Below, piece after piece: positions 1 to 7,297 of a stretch of 12,078 nt of DNA; the first letter of the stretch is position 1, and every line of letters starts with the position of its first letter. The position numbers and the translations under genes were made by a program. Origin of the DNA: CAZHMN01 sp964533705 (GTDB taxonomy: Bacteria > Electryoneota > B3-LCP); assembly GCA_964533705.1 (NCBI GenBank), contig CAZHMN010000085.1:1-12078 (forward strand). The letters run 5' to 3'. Below the pieces are notes generated by a model. It had not been told where the DNA came from. It saw only the letters and a program-made list of their open reading frames with translations, and made no database searches.

Positions 1-862
1 GGTATTCGCCGAAAAATACTTTCTCTCCGGTGGCGGGATCCCGGGTGAAGGCGACACCGGTGGCGGAATCATCGCCCATATTGCCGAAGACCATGGTCTG
101 GACATTAACTGCAGTTCCCCACTCCTCGGGGATGCCGTGAATTTTGCGGTAGGAGACAGCACGCTTTCCGTTCCAGGAAGAGAACACCGCTCCGATGGCA
201 CCCCAGAGCTGCTCGTGGGGATCATCGGGGAAGGGTTTGCCCAGAGAATCGTGAACGATGGCTTTGAACTGGCCGATCAATTCCTTCAAGTCGGCTGCAG
301 TGAACTCGGTATCCAGCTTGTAGCCGCGCTTTTGTTTTAATTCATCCAGAGCGTGTTCCATTTTATCTCTAACGCCCTGACCCTCGGGCAGTTCAATGCC
401 AGCGGCTTTCTCCATGACGACGTCGGCGTACATCTGGATCAGCCGGCGGTAAGCGTCGAAGACAAAGCGCTCGTTATTGGTTTTTTTTATCAGCCCAGGG
501 ATGGTTTTCTCGGTCAAACCGATATTGAGAACCGTCTCCATCATTCCGGGCATTGACGTTCTGGCGCCGGAGCGAACGGAAACCAGCAGGGGATTTTCTG
601 GATCACCGAAACGGGTTCCCATGATGCCTTCGATCTTTTTCATCGCCTCATTAACCGCTTCTTCGAGGCCGGAGGGGTATTTTTTCCCGTTCTGGTAATA
701 ATACGTGCAGACTTCCGTCGTCAGCGTAAAGCCGGGTGGTACGGGCAGACCCAGATTGGACATTTCAGCCAGGTTAGCCCCTTTGCCGCCCAGCAGGTTT
801 TTCATATCGGCGGCGCCTTCAGCGCTACCGCCGCCGAAGCTATATACGAACTTTTCAGGCAT
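1..862 (-). CDS. ppdK: Pyruvate, phosphate dikinase, N-terminal part (cut by window edge)
   Basis: This is the first 287 codons of PpdK, which interconverts pyruvate + ATP + Pi and phosphoenolpyruvate + AMP + PPi in the cytoplasm. I translated the minus strand directly. It opens MPEKFVYSFGGGSAEG, then has the family's GGKGANLAEM motif near residue 25, the PVPPGFTLTTEVC stretch, the SVRSGARTSMPGMMETVLNIG block, and GFTRDP-like VAFTRDPATGEKVFFGEY at the cut end. All belong to the N-terminal ATP-grasp nucleotide-binding domain. The phosphohistidine and PEP-binding domains lie beyond the left edge. The ATG at 862 is preceded by a GGAG-type ribosome-binding site about 7 nt upstream. The gene stands alone behind a 640-bp non-coding region, so it probably has its own promoter. 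In anaerobes the enzyme often works in PPi-linked glycolysis or gluconeogenesis; direction cannot be read from sequence. Confidence 0.96.
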   Translation of the reverse strand, partial: MPEKFVYSFGGGSAEGAADMKNLLGGKGANLAEMSNLGLPVPPGFTLTTEVCTYYYQNGKKYPSGLEEAVNEAMKKIEGIMGTRFGDPENPLLVSVRSGARTSMPGMMETVLNIGLTEKTIPGLIKKTNNERFVFDAYRRLIQMYADVVMEKAAGIELPEGQGVRDKMEHALDELKQKRGYKLDTEFTAADLKELIGQFKAIVHDSLGKPFPDDPHEQLWGAIGAVFSSWNGKRAVSYRKIHGIPEEWGTAVNVQTMVFGNMGDDSATGVAFTRDPATGEKVFFGEY

Positions 863-949
863 TTAAATCTCCAACTATTATGGGAATGAAGGAATTTCCG
901 CTGTTCAGACTGAATAGCTCAATACAAGCCATAAGACCGTAGGAGCGGA

Positions 950-1159
950 TGCTAATCCACCAAACTAAAGTTTGGTGCTGAGACTTGTATTAAATCCCGC
1001 GCAGNNNNNNNNNNNNNNNNNNNNNNNNNNNNNNNNNNNNNNNNNNNNNNNNNNNNNNNNNNNNNNNNNNNNNNNNNNNNNNNNNNNNNNNNNNNNNNNN
1101 NNNNGTCGTGCCGCCTACTCTAAATTCGGCCTCAGCCGCAGAATTTATTCTGCGGAAAC
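950..1159. repeat. Structured intergenic repeat, copy 1, interrupted by the gap
   Basis: The 55 bases at 950-1004 and the 55 bases at 1105-1159 match copy 2 (1185-1239 and 1252-1306) without a difference I can see; the middle is lost in the N run. The left part carries the hairpin CACCAAACT-AA-AGTTTGGTG (958-977). The right part carries CCGCAGAAT-TT-ATTCTGCGG (1136-1155). Both are perfect 9-bp inverted repeats. Copy 2 has only 12 bases between the two halves, so if this is a single copy the real gap may be very short; alternatively more tandem units are collapsed in it. Confidence 0.88.
1005..1104. other. Assembly gap (100 N)
   Basis: Exactly 100 unknown bases sit inside a repeat unit. The round number suggests a scaffolding placeholder, not a measured length. 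Repeat collapse is the obvious cause, since the flanks are the two ends of the repeat that follows at 1185. Confidence 0.97.
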
Positions 1160-1184
1160 TCAATCCCCGCCAGAGAAATGGTGT

Positions 1185-1306
1185 TGCTAATCCACCAAAC
1201 TAAAGTTTGGTGCTGAGACTTGTATTAAATCCCGCGCAGGCGGGATGAAAAGTCGTGCCGCCTACTCTAAATTCGGCCTCAGCCGCAGAATTTATTCTGC
1301 GGAAAC
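1185..1306. repeat. Structured intergenic repeat, copy 2 (complete, 122 bp)
   Basis: This complete unit contains three hairpins: CACCAAACT/AGTTTGGTG (left arm), ATCCCGC-GCAG-GCGGGAT (1229-1246, 7-bp stem, 4-base loop) and CCGCAGAAT/ATTCTGCGG (1283-1302). Two longer-range pairings nest around the middle hairpin: GACTT (1217-1221) with AAGTC (1250-1254), and GCTGAG (1212-1217) with CTCAGC (1278-1283); they share base 1217, so not all pairs can form together. It looks like a REP/MITE-type element or a structured RNA. No transposase gene is nearby and no function can be assigned. Confidence 0.85.
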
Positions 1307-1502
1307 CGGGGGCTATTTCCTTTGCAATTTGCTATAAGAAGAAGGGATTCTGCGATATAATTACTTTTGGGACGTATGAAATTAGTACTCTGTTGGGTCA
1401 AAATGCAAAAGAATCAAGGTTTTTCTCGACCGTAAAATAAAGTTGAAATCAGTTGAGGAAGTCTATGACTCCACCGTGAGATCATCGTAACGATGCGCTT
1501 AC

Positions 1503-2663
1503 TCAATCCCTTGCAGCAGAATAAAAGGCCTGATAAATTTTCTGCAACGGGATACCCTTTTCTTCCGAGATGCGCCTGCAATCTTCGAATTCAGGCGTGC
1601 GGCGCACCTTTCCCTCCCAGTAGGTTTCCTTGCCTCTGATAGGGCCCCATTCGGTTTCGACCCTGATCTCCTTACGGGGTAATTTCAGACGGTCAACCTG
1701 GGTGATGCGAATTCCCAGGGTTGTAGTTTCCCGGTAAATGACGTCAATTAGTTTCTCCCTGAGGTTAAGCGGGCAAAGAGCCGAAAGGACGATCCCCGGC
1801 CGGCCCTTCTTCATAATCACGGGGATCATGTAGGCATCCATGGCACCGGCTTCCAACAGTTTTATTATGACATGGGGGTAGATTTCGGGATTCATATCGT
1901 CTATGTTGGTCTCGATTAAGGCCGCTCGGTCAGCTTCAAATTGTTCCTCCTTTTTCAGCATCAAGGCACGCAGTACATTGGGAAGGTCGGGAATGACCTT
2001 TGATCCCGCGCCGTAGCCGACAGCCGATAAGACCAGCTCTTCAGGCGGCGACTGAAATTTCGCCAATGATTTGATAATTGCGGCACCCGTAGGTGTGGCC
2101 AGCTCTGTTTCGGTCTCGTGAAAGTGCACCGGCGCATCTCTCAGAATCTCCAGCGTTGCGGGCGGCGGCAGAGGCATGGGGCCGTGCGCGCTCTTCGATA
2201 ATCCGCGCCCTAATCCGATCGGACTGCTGTAGATTTCATTCACCGCCAGGCTTTCCAAGGCCAGGCAGGTTCCAACGACATCAACGATGGCGTCAACAGC
2301 GCCGACTTCGTGGAAGTGAACTTTCTCCACGCTTTTGCCATGTACTTTCGCTTCGGCTTCGGCCAAACAGGTGAAAACGTCGCCCGATTTCTCTTTAACC
2401 CAGGCGGATAAATTACTCTTCCCGATAATTTTCTTTATATCGGCGAGATGGCGTTCCGGCTGAGGTTCTCTCACCGTAACCTCAACGCGGAGGGCTCTGT
2501 AACCCCGCCTATTTATTTCGCTAATTTCTACATTATATCCCTGGACGGCCAGCCCTCCAAGCGAATTCAGCCATCGCTCCCGATCCACTCCCAGATCCAT
2601 CAGCGCGGCGAGGATCATGTCCCCGGCGATTCCCGAATAACAGTCAAAGTAGATGGCGTTCAT
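1503..2663 (-). CDS. larC: LarC, nickel-pincer cofactor synthesis protein (nickel chelatase/cyclometallase)
   Basis: The 386-residue product matches LarC (formerly DUF111). LarC inserts nickel into the bisthiocarboxylated pyridinium mononucleotide, in a CTP-dependent reaction, to give the nickel-pincer cofactor of lactate racemase and other LarA-type enzymes. Family marks are the N-terminal YFDCYSGIAGDMILAAL, the HFHEVGAVDAIVDVVG block near residue 117, GPMPLPPPATLEIL near 161, LATPTGAAI near 188, and the C-terminal TNIDDMNPE near 252. Length is normal. In Lactobacillus plantarum the two halves (LarC1, LarC2) are joined by programmed frameshifting; here they form one open frame with no slippage needed. 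The ATG overlaps the waaA stop by 4 nt (ATGA) and has AAGGAAA upstream, so translation is probably coupled to waaA. No larA, larB or larE is visible. Confidence 0.94.
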   Translation of the reverse strand: MNAIYFDCYSGIAGDMILAALMDLGVDRERWLNSLGGLAVQGYNVEISEINRRGYRALRVEVTVREPQPERHLADIKKIIGKSNLSAWVKEKSGDVFTCLAEAEAKVHGKSVEKVHFHEVGAVDAIVDVVGTCLALESLAVNEIYSSPIGLGRGLSKSAHGPMPLPPPATLEILRDAPVHFHETETELATPTGAAIIKSLAKFQSPPEELVLSAVGYGAGSKVIPDLPNVLRALMLKKEEQFEADRAALIETNIDDMNPEIYPHVIIKLLEAGAMDAYMIPVIMKKGRPGIVLSALCPLNLREKLIDVIYRETTTLGIRITQVDRLKLPRKEIRVETEWGPIRGKETYWEGKVRRTPEFEDCRRISEEKGIPLQKIYQAFYSAARD

Positions 2664-3979
2664 TGAATTTCCTTTTGATCAGCAAGGAGTTCTTGCAAGC
2701 GTTCTACGATGCGTTCGGTAGCTCCCAATCCGGATTCGACGACACGCATTGATTCCTGCGCGGCCACCTGCCATGTTTGATCATCTTCCAAATAGAGGCG
2801 AAGACGATTTTCCAATTCCTCCGTAGAATTAACGGAGTGGGCTGCGCCCCGCTGCACCAGATATTCCGCCTCGTGAGACATGTAGTATTTCGGTCCGAAG
2901 AAGAGGGGCAAACCGTAAACAGCGGGCTCCAAGACGGAGTGCACTCCTTCACCGAAGGCTCCTCCGATATACGCCACCCAAGCCGCACGGTAAAGCATGG
3001 CCAGAATTCCAACTTTATCCACCACCAGAACGTCCGAAGCAGGCAAACTGCCGTTTACCTGAGAATAGCGAATCGGGTTCAGCCCGTATCCCCGCAGATA
3101 ATATTCGGTATCGGCGAGGAAGTGGGGGTGAGGTTCGTGCGGCACCAATATCAGGTAGAGTTCGGGATGTTCCTTTTTAAGCCTGGCAAAAGCGGGAATC
3201 AAGATACGTTGATCGGGTCCCCAGGTACTCCCCCCGACGAGGACTTTTTTGCCTTCAAACCATGCGGAAGGCAAAATCTTTTCGGCTTCCCGCTCTGCTC
3301 GTTTCATACGATCCATAGTACGATCATAGCGAGAATCGCCGACGACTTCAATGATTTTGGGGCTGATCAAGCTCGCCAGCCTCTCGGCGTGGGAATCATC
3401 CACGGTTAAAACCGCATTAAGGCGAGAGAGAAAAGCGCGGTTAAATCCTCTCGAAATCCAACCCAGGCGCTTGCTTTTTTCGTGCAGGTTGGCGTTAATC
3501 CAGAGCGTGGGGATTTTGCGGCGGGCGGCAGTCCAAACCAGGTTGGGCCAGACGTCATGTTTGACGACCATAAGAGAGGAAGGATTTAAGATACGAAAGA
3601 GGCGTTGAATGGAAATAAAATCGTCGAAGGGCAGGTAACTGTAAGAGTCCACATCTTCGGCTTTTGAGATCGGCTTTAAACCGGAGGGGGAAAAGCAGGT
3701 GACGTGAACTGAGGCGTCGGGTAGACGTTTTTTTATGGCACTCAGAACCGGGCGAGCAGCTTCAAATTCACCTGCCGAAGCGCAGTGTATCAGGATGAGT
3801 TTTCGATTGTCAGGCAGATTTTTCTTAACTTCGGTCAGTCTTCTGAAAAGGTCCTTTCTGCCCTGGATTCCCTGGCGCACTTTGGGATTGAACAGACGGG
3901 CGATCTGAAGACCGATAAAGAGTGCCGGTATAACAGCGAAATTATAGAACAGGAACCAGAAAGGATGGCGATTCTTCAT
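2660..3979 (-). CDS. waaA: 3-deoxy-D-manno-octulosonic acid (Kdo) transferase
   Basis: The 439-residue protein is a WaaA/KdtA-type Kdo transferase, which adds Kdo from CMP-Kdo to the lipid A precursor at the inner face of the cytoplasmic membrane. A hydrophobic N-terminal segment (about residues 7-26) would anchor it. The acceptor-domain motif IHCASAGEFEAARPVL (from about 64) contains the expected catalytic Glu of the SxGE motif (Glu71). The C-terminal GT-B half shows GGSTWGPDQ, LVPHEPHPHF and GGAFGEGVHSVLEPAVYGLPLFFGP. Where proteobacterial enzymes have ETEIWPN this one has KHDVWPN, which together with STWGPD and GDSRYDR resembles my recollection of Bacteroidetes-type enzymes. The start is the first in-frame ATG after a stop, with no clear Shine-Dalgarno sequence. 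It leads the waaA-larC pair. Confidence 0.95.
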   Translation of the reverse strand: MKNRHPFWFLFYNFAVIPALFIGLQIARLFNPKVRQGIQGRKDLFRRLTEVKKNLPDNRKLILIHCASAGEFEAARPVLSAIKKRLPDASVHVTCFSPSGLKPISKAEDVDSYSYLPFDDFISIQRLFRILNPSSLMVVKHDVWPNLVWTAARRKIPTLWINANLHEKSKRLGWISRGFNRAFLSRLNAVLTVDDSHAERLASLISPKIIEVVGDSRYDRTMDRMKRAEREAEKILPSAWFEGKKVLVGGSTWGPDQRILIPAFARLKKEHPELYLILVPHEPHPHFLADTEYYLRGYGLNPIRYSQVNGSLPASDVLVVDKVGILAMLYRAAWVAYIGGAFGEGVHSVLEPAVYGLPLFFGPKYYMSHEAEYLVQRGAAHSVNSTEELENRLRLYLEDDQTWQVAAQESMRVVESGLGATERIVERLQELLADQKEIQ

Positions 3980-4010
3980 TTCGGCTTACGCATAAAGTAA
4001 AGTTACATCC

Positions 4011-4038
4011 CCTATACCCGCGTATGTCTATTCAGCAA
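4011..4038 (-). promoter_or_regulatory. Possible sigma70-type promoter for waaA-larC
   Basis: On the minus strand, TTGCTG (4038-4033) and TATAGG (4016-4011) are separated by 16 bases and lie about 30 bases upstream of the waaA ATG. This is the only reasonable promoter-like pair in the 156-bp space between the methyltransferase stop and waaA. The match is moderate and the promoter consensus of this organism is unknown. Confidence 0.25.
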
Positions 4039-4135
4039 ACCAATAGCACCAGGGAGAAATTCTATCGGGCCTCCCTCTTTCCCTTCTGATTTTTAGTGCT
4101 TAGTATTCTCGAAAGAGTCCGATGCATTTATGGAT

Positions 4136-4783
4136 TTAAGTAGCCTCAACGAAATAGAGTTTGCCGACTTTATGCAGGTTACTTACGCTAAAACCGGTGA
4201 TCATAAGATGATCTCTAACGCGTCTTTCCGTGTAGAAATAAACCGGACAACCCATAACGGTCAAGCGGACTTTTCGCAGGGGTGCGCGCCATGTATCGGC
4301 GCGGGGGAAGGTCATGATCGCTTTTATCCTGGTGAGTTTGCGGAGCTTGTGCATCAAGCGGCGGGCGTCCTTGATATAATCGAAGAGTCCGACTGCGATG
4401 ACGTAATCGAAGGGCTGCTCCGCTTCGAAACGCATGATGTCAACGCATTCGAAGCGGCATTTATCGGCCAGGTTTTTCTGCTCTGCCAATGATCGGGCTC
4501 CGGTGATCATCGCTTCGGCGAAATCCACGCCTACTACACGCTCGGCACCCTTCTCCGCCAGCGGGAAACAGAAGCGGCCCGTTCCGCATCCCACATCCAA
4601 GACACTCTTACCCTGAAGGGGCTCGCAGGCTTCCAGCGCCAATTTCAGGCGTTCCTGCATGTCCCATCTCAACAACCTATCGAACAAACGTCCAATCGGT
4701 GATTTTTTACCGGTATAGATGGCGTCAAAATCCAGCGCAGAATGATGGAAATGTCGCCTCACCCGGACTTCATCTCGATTCAC
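4136..4783 (-). CDS. Class I SAM-dependent methyltransferase
   Basis: The product (215 residues from the GTG at 4783) is a Rossmann-fold methyltransferase. Motif I, VLDVGCGTGRF, is at about 61-71; VVGVDFAEAMI follows as the SAM-ribose acidic strand, and FDYVIAVGLFDYI fits motif IV. Its substrate cannot be read from the sequence. I chose the GTG because it overlaps the deacetylase stop in a tight GTGA, the usual sign of coupled translation; a TTG at 4798 would add five residues and a 19-nt overlap but has no ribosome-binding site. Pairing with a deacetylase suggests a methyl group on a sugar, glycolipid or polyprenyl carrier, but this rests only on gene order. Small-molecule methylation is the alternative. 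Confidence 0.88.
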   Translation of the reverse strand: MNRDEVRVRRHFHHSALDFDAIYTGKKSPIGRLFDRLLRWDMQERLKLALEACEPLQGKSVLDVGCGTGRFCFPLAEKGAERVVGVDFAEAMITGARSLAEQKNLADKCRFECVDIMRFEAEQPFDYVIAVGLFDYIKDARRLMHKLRKLTRIKAIMTFPRADTWRAPLRKVRLTVMGCPVYFYTERRVRDHLMITGFSVSNLHKVGKLYFVEAT

Positions 4784-5658
4784 AGATGATCTCGGCAAGG
4801 GCTGAATTTGAAATCCTGTAGGAGACAGGCGAATTTCTCCCGGTTGGTCTCCAGGTTGACATAATGCTTAAACCGGCGGGGGAGGTTCACTTTCAGGCGA
4901 GGTTGATCCGGATCAAATTCCCAGGGATGCACGTAAACCATCACTGGAATTCCGCGCTGATTCCAGCGTTTTATACCCCAGCGGGTCAACCAGTAAGGAT
5001 AAAGCCGGAAGTATCCGCCACCGGCGAAGGGGATATGATCCATGACCGGGAGGTAGGCCTGAGGAAAAAGGGTTATGGCTTCCCCCGATTGAATTCTTAA
5101 CTTCTGCGGGCCGGGATTATGGTGCACCCAGGGCAATCCATTCGCGGGGAAATATCGGGAGGACAAGCTGGCGTCATAAGTGAGTCCACACTCCCTGATG
5201 ATCTCCCAGGCCCACTTGATATGGGGAGTAATCGAAAACGACGGTGCCCGGTGTCCCAGCAACTCCACTCCATCCAAAGACTTCAAGAGCTCCATAGTGC
5301 GCAGAACATCGGAACGGAACTCTTCAGGCGTCAGCGTGTCAATGCGACGGTGACGCCAGCCGTGCACGCCGATTTCGTGCCCCTTGCGGGTAATCTCGGT
5401 GATCCATTGGGGGTACTTTTCCGCGATCCAGCCGAGGATGAAAAACGTGGCTTTCACCTGGTAACTATCCAGGATCTGGAGGAGCCATTCCAATCCCAGA
5501 TGAAAGCGACTTTCGTATTTACCCCAATCGGAAAACGAAATAATCTTCTTGAAACCCTCGACCTGATAATAATCCTCAATATCCACAGATAATATATTGG
5601 TGATCTCTCCGGATTTGGGTTTCTGCTGCCCTAAGGTGTCTGTGTCGAAATTAGTCAC
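4780..5658 (-). CDS. Polysaccharide deacetylase, NodB + DUF3473 (XrtA-associated type)
   Basis: The 292-residue protein has a NodB-type domain followed by a DUF3473-like tail. Metal-site residues are visible: Asp26/Asp29 in SVDIEDYY, His99 and His103 in VHGWRH (HxxxH), and Arg137 in HRAPSFS. The tail has GGYFRLYPYWLTRWGIKR, YVHPWEFDPDQPRL and FKHYVNL, which are typical of the deacetylases found in exosortase/exopolysaccharide loci. The expected reaction is hydrolytic N-deacetylation of an amino-sugar polymer or lipid-linked sugar. No signal peptide is visible, so it probably acts in the cytoplasm. No exosortase or glycosyltransferase is in the window. The start is a GTG; the preceding in-frame codons run into a stop within 9 bases, and there is no clear Shine-Dalgarno sequence. 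Confidence 0.92.
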   Translation of the reverse strand: MTNFDTDTLGQQKPKSGEITNILSVDIEDYYQVEGFKKIISFSDWGKYESRFHLGLEWLLQILDSYQVKATFFILGWIAEKYPQWITEITRKGHEIGVHGWRHRRIDTLTPEEFRSDVLRTMELLKSLDGVELLGHRAPSFSITPHIKWAWEIIRECGLTYDASLSSRYFPANGLPWVHHNPGPQKLRIQSGEAITLFPQAYLPVMDHIPFAGGGYFRLYPYWLTRWGIKRWNQRGIPVMVYVHPWEFDPDQPRLKVNLPRRFKHYVNLETNREKFACLLQDFKFSPCRDHL

Positions 5659-5754
5659 TTCTATTCATCAAATCCTATAAGAATGATTGTTGTATCTTTA
5701 GACTATTGCCGCGCTTACTCCTGTCTATCGGTCAAACATGGCATTGTGAACTCA

Positions 5755-6768
5755 TCAGGAGCTGAAATACCGATTGTAAATCGTTCTGGCGCGATTCGGG
5801 TCGGAAACACCCTTGACAAAGGCCCTACCATCGGGGAACAAGTAGATTTCGGCTTCGGAGGCGCGCAACCACAGTAGGCTCTCTGAGACTGCCACTTCCA
5901 GCGAGTCGGGGAGGCCTTTTGCCACGTCCAGCAGATTGATATCCATTTCCCTTTCGGGCGATAAATGCACCATGTTCCTGCCGCAGACTTGCGTTGCCTG
6001 GGAAGAAGTTCTACCCTCCAGGTAGTCAAAATGTCGCGATACACAAGCAGGGCAATCGGGCTGACGCTTTACTTTGACTTTCCGCCACCGCCCGGATTCC
6101 AGATCAATTTCAGAAAGAATAGATTCGGGTTCTTTACCCAGAAGGAGTTTTAACGCTTCAGTCAAACCTGCGGCAGCGGTCGCTTGCGCGGCCGGAGCCC
6201 AGACACCCACCGTTTCACAGGTGGGAAGTGTACCGGCTTCGGGCGGTTTATCCATCAAGCAGCGGAGGCAGGCTGTACTGCCGGGGGCCACCGCCAGGCA
6301 AAGCCCCAAATATCCTACAACCCCGGTGTAAATCCAGGGGAGGTTGAATTTCAAGGAGAAATCGTTGATTAGAAAGCGAGTTTCGAAATTATCTGTGGCA
6401 TCCAGGATCAGGTCAACACCGCTGAGCAATTCCTCTGCGTTCTTCCAATTTAATTCCGCAGGGTGAACCTGGATTTCACAATTCGCATTGATCGCCTGGA
6501 GATGTTTTTTGGCCGCAATCGCTTTGGGATAAACCTGCCGGGCGTCCTCTTCATCGAATAGGATCTGCGTTGTAAGGTTGTGCTCTTCGACGATGTCTCG
6601 ATCAATTAGCCGCAGATGACCAATGCCCATGCGAAGCAGATTCTGAGCATAGGCACAGCCCAGCGTACCGCAGCCGACCAGGGCGATTTTCGCTTTACGT
6701 ACCTTTTCAAAGCCTTCCTCACCAACACCGGACAGGCGGATGAGACGGGCGTACCGTTCGAAGTTCAA
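5755..6768 (-). CDS. ThiF/MoeB/HesA-family E1-like adenylyltransferase
   Basis: This protein (337 residues from a TTG at 6768) belongs to the E1-like family that activates the C-terminal glycine of ubiquitin-fold sulfur carriers (ThiS, MoaD) by adenylation. It starts NFERYARLIRLSGVGEEG, then has the nucleotide loop GCGTLG (32-37), IDRDIVEEHNL with Asp56/Asp58 (Mg-ATP), DATDNFETR near 126, and two Cys pairs (167/170 and 239/242) that would bind zinc. Cys184 in TCETVGVW sits where ThiF/MoeB carry a conserved cysteine. The Arg of the usual NLxRQ motif is Thr (NLTTQ). A 40-residue C-terminal extension follows the zinc site. An ATG at 6873 would prolong the frame but lies inside korC and its extra 35 residues do not look like the family, so I prefer the TTG, 4 bases after the korC stop. 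No ThiS or MoaD gene is nearby, so the partner is unknown. Confidence 0.85.
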   Translation of the reverse strand: MNFERYARLIRLSGVGEEGFEKVRKAKIALVGCGTLGCAYAQNLLRMGIGHLRLIDRDIVEEHNLTTQILFDEEDARQVYPKAIAAKKHLQAINANCEIQVHPAELNWKNAEELLSGVDLILDATDNFETRFLINDFSLKFNLPWIYTGVVGYLGLCLAVAPGSTACLRCLMDKPPEAGTLPTCETVGVWAPAAQATAAAGLTEALKLLLGKEPESILSEIDLESGRWRKVKVKRQPDCPACVSRHFDYLEGRTSSQATQVCGRNMVHLSPEREMDINLLDVAKGLPDSLEVAVSESLLWLRASEAEIYLFPDGRAFVKGVSDPNRARTIYNRYFSS

Positions 6769-6772
6769 CTTT

Positions 6773-7297
6773 TTACTCTGCGATAAGATCCCTTCCAACC
6801 TGAAGGGCGCCAATATTCTGCTGGTGAACCTTGGCGGGAAGGCACAACTTGACGGCCTCTTTGAGGGTTTCAAAAGGAACTACCTTACTGAGACGTACCA
6901 GAGCCCCCAGACCGATAATGGTGGCCGCTTCACGGTTGCCAAATTCCCGCAGGGCGATGTCCAAAAATTGAAAGGGATATTTTCTGCCCGGCACCTCGAT
7001 CGTTTGGCTGACGGTTCCCGGATCATATAAAATGAAAGTATCGTCGCGGGCGCCTTTTAAATTTGCAGTCAGGCCTTTATCCGCGACGATGAGCAGGGCG
7101 TCAGGCGAGCGCACCTCGGGAAAATAGATGGGATCTTTGCTGATGATCACGTCCGATGTTGACATCCCGCCGCGGGACTCGACGCCATAGGCCGTAGTCT
7201 GCGCCACGTGGAAATCCGCCAGGATAGCCGCTTCGCCCAGGAGACGTCCAGCTACACCCAAACCCTGACCGCCAACTCCGCAGAGCTTAATTTCCAT
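6773..7297 (-). CDS. korC: 2-oxoacid:ferredoxin oxidoreductase, gamma subunit
   Basis: The 174-residue product is the gamma domain of 2-oxoacid:ferredoxin oxidoreductases. It opens MEIKLCGVGGQGLGVAGRLLGEAA, the family's glycine-rich GxGGQG motif, and continues with TTAYGVESRGGMSTSDVIIS, equivalent to the ExRGG segment. A late NIGALQVG stretch is also typical. It assembles with the KorA and KorB products. I start at the ATG at 7297; a GTG immediately before it (7300) is also open. A G-rich ribosome-binding region precedes it inside the end of korB, which it overlaps by 11 nt, consistent with coupled translation and fixed stoichiometry. It is a paralog of the iorB product at the right edge, which has the same GVGGQG and RGG signatures. 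Confidence 0.93.
   Translation of the reverse strand: MEIKLCGVGGQGLGVAGRLLGEAAILADFHVAQTTAYGVESRGGMSTSDVIISKDPIYFPEVRSPDALLIVADKGLTANLKGARDDTFILYDPGTVSQTIEVPGRKYPFQFLDIALREFGNREAATIIGLGALVRLSKVVPFETLKEAVKLCLPAKVHQQNIGALQVGRDLIAE

Larger units (their letters stand above)
863..1502. other. 640-bp non-coding region between larC and ppdK
   Basis: I see no credible gene here. The stretch holds two copies of a structured repeat (950-1159 and 1185-1306), a 100-N assembly gap, and about 195 bases of AT-rich unique sequence (1307-1502). An 8-bp inverted repeat (AATACAAG at 921-928, CTTGTATT at 984-991) encloses the first hairpin of repeat copy 1. A small CATCG-TAA-CGATG hairpin lies at 1483-1495, just downstream of the larC stop, but no T-tract follows, so I do not call it a terminator. 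The ppdK promoter must lie somewhere in this region; I cannot place it convincingly. Confidence 0.7.

Noticed and set aside
1356..1361. TATAAT on the plus strand as a promoter
   Set aside because: No suitable -35 element at the right distance and no plus-strand gene follows.
1255..1440. 61-residue plus-strand open frame
   Set aside because: It starts inside the structured repeat, has no ribosome-binding site and resembles no protein.
1483..1495. Hairpin after larC as a terminator
   Set aside because: The stem is only 5 bp and no T-tract follows on the minus strand.
2777..3409. 210-residue plus-strand open frame
   Set aside because: It is antisense to waaA, which has clear family motifs; the frame shows none.
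6769..6873. N-terminal extension of the E1-like protein
   Set aside because: It overlaps korC by about 100 bp and encodes residues unlike the family; the family's own start motif begins right after the TTG at 6768.
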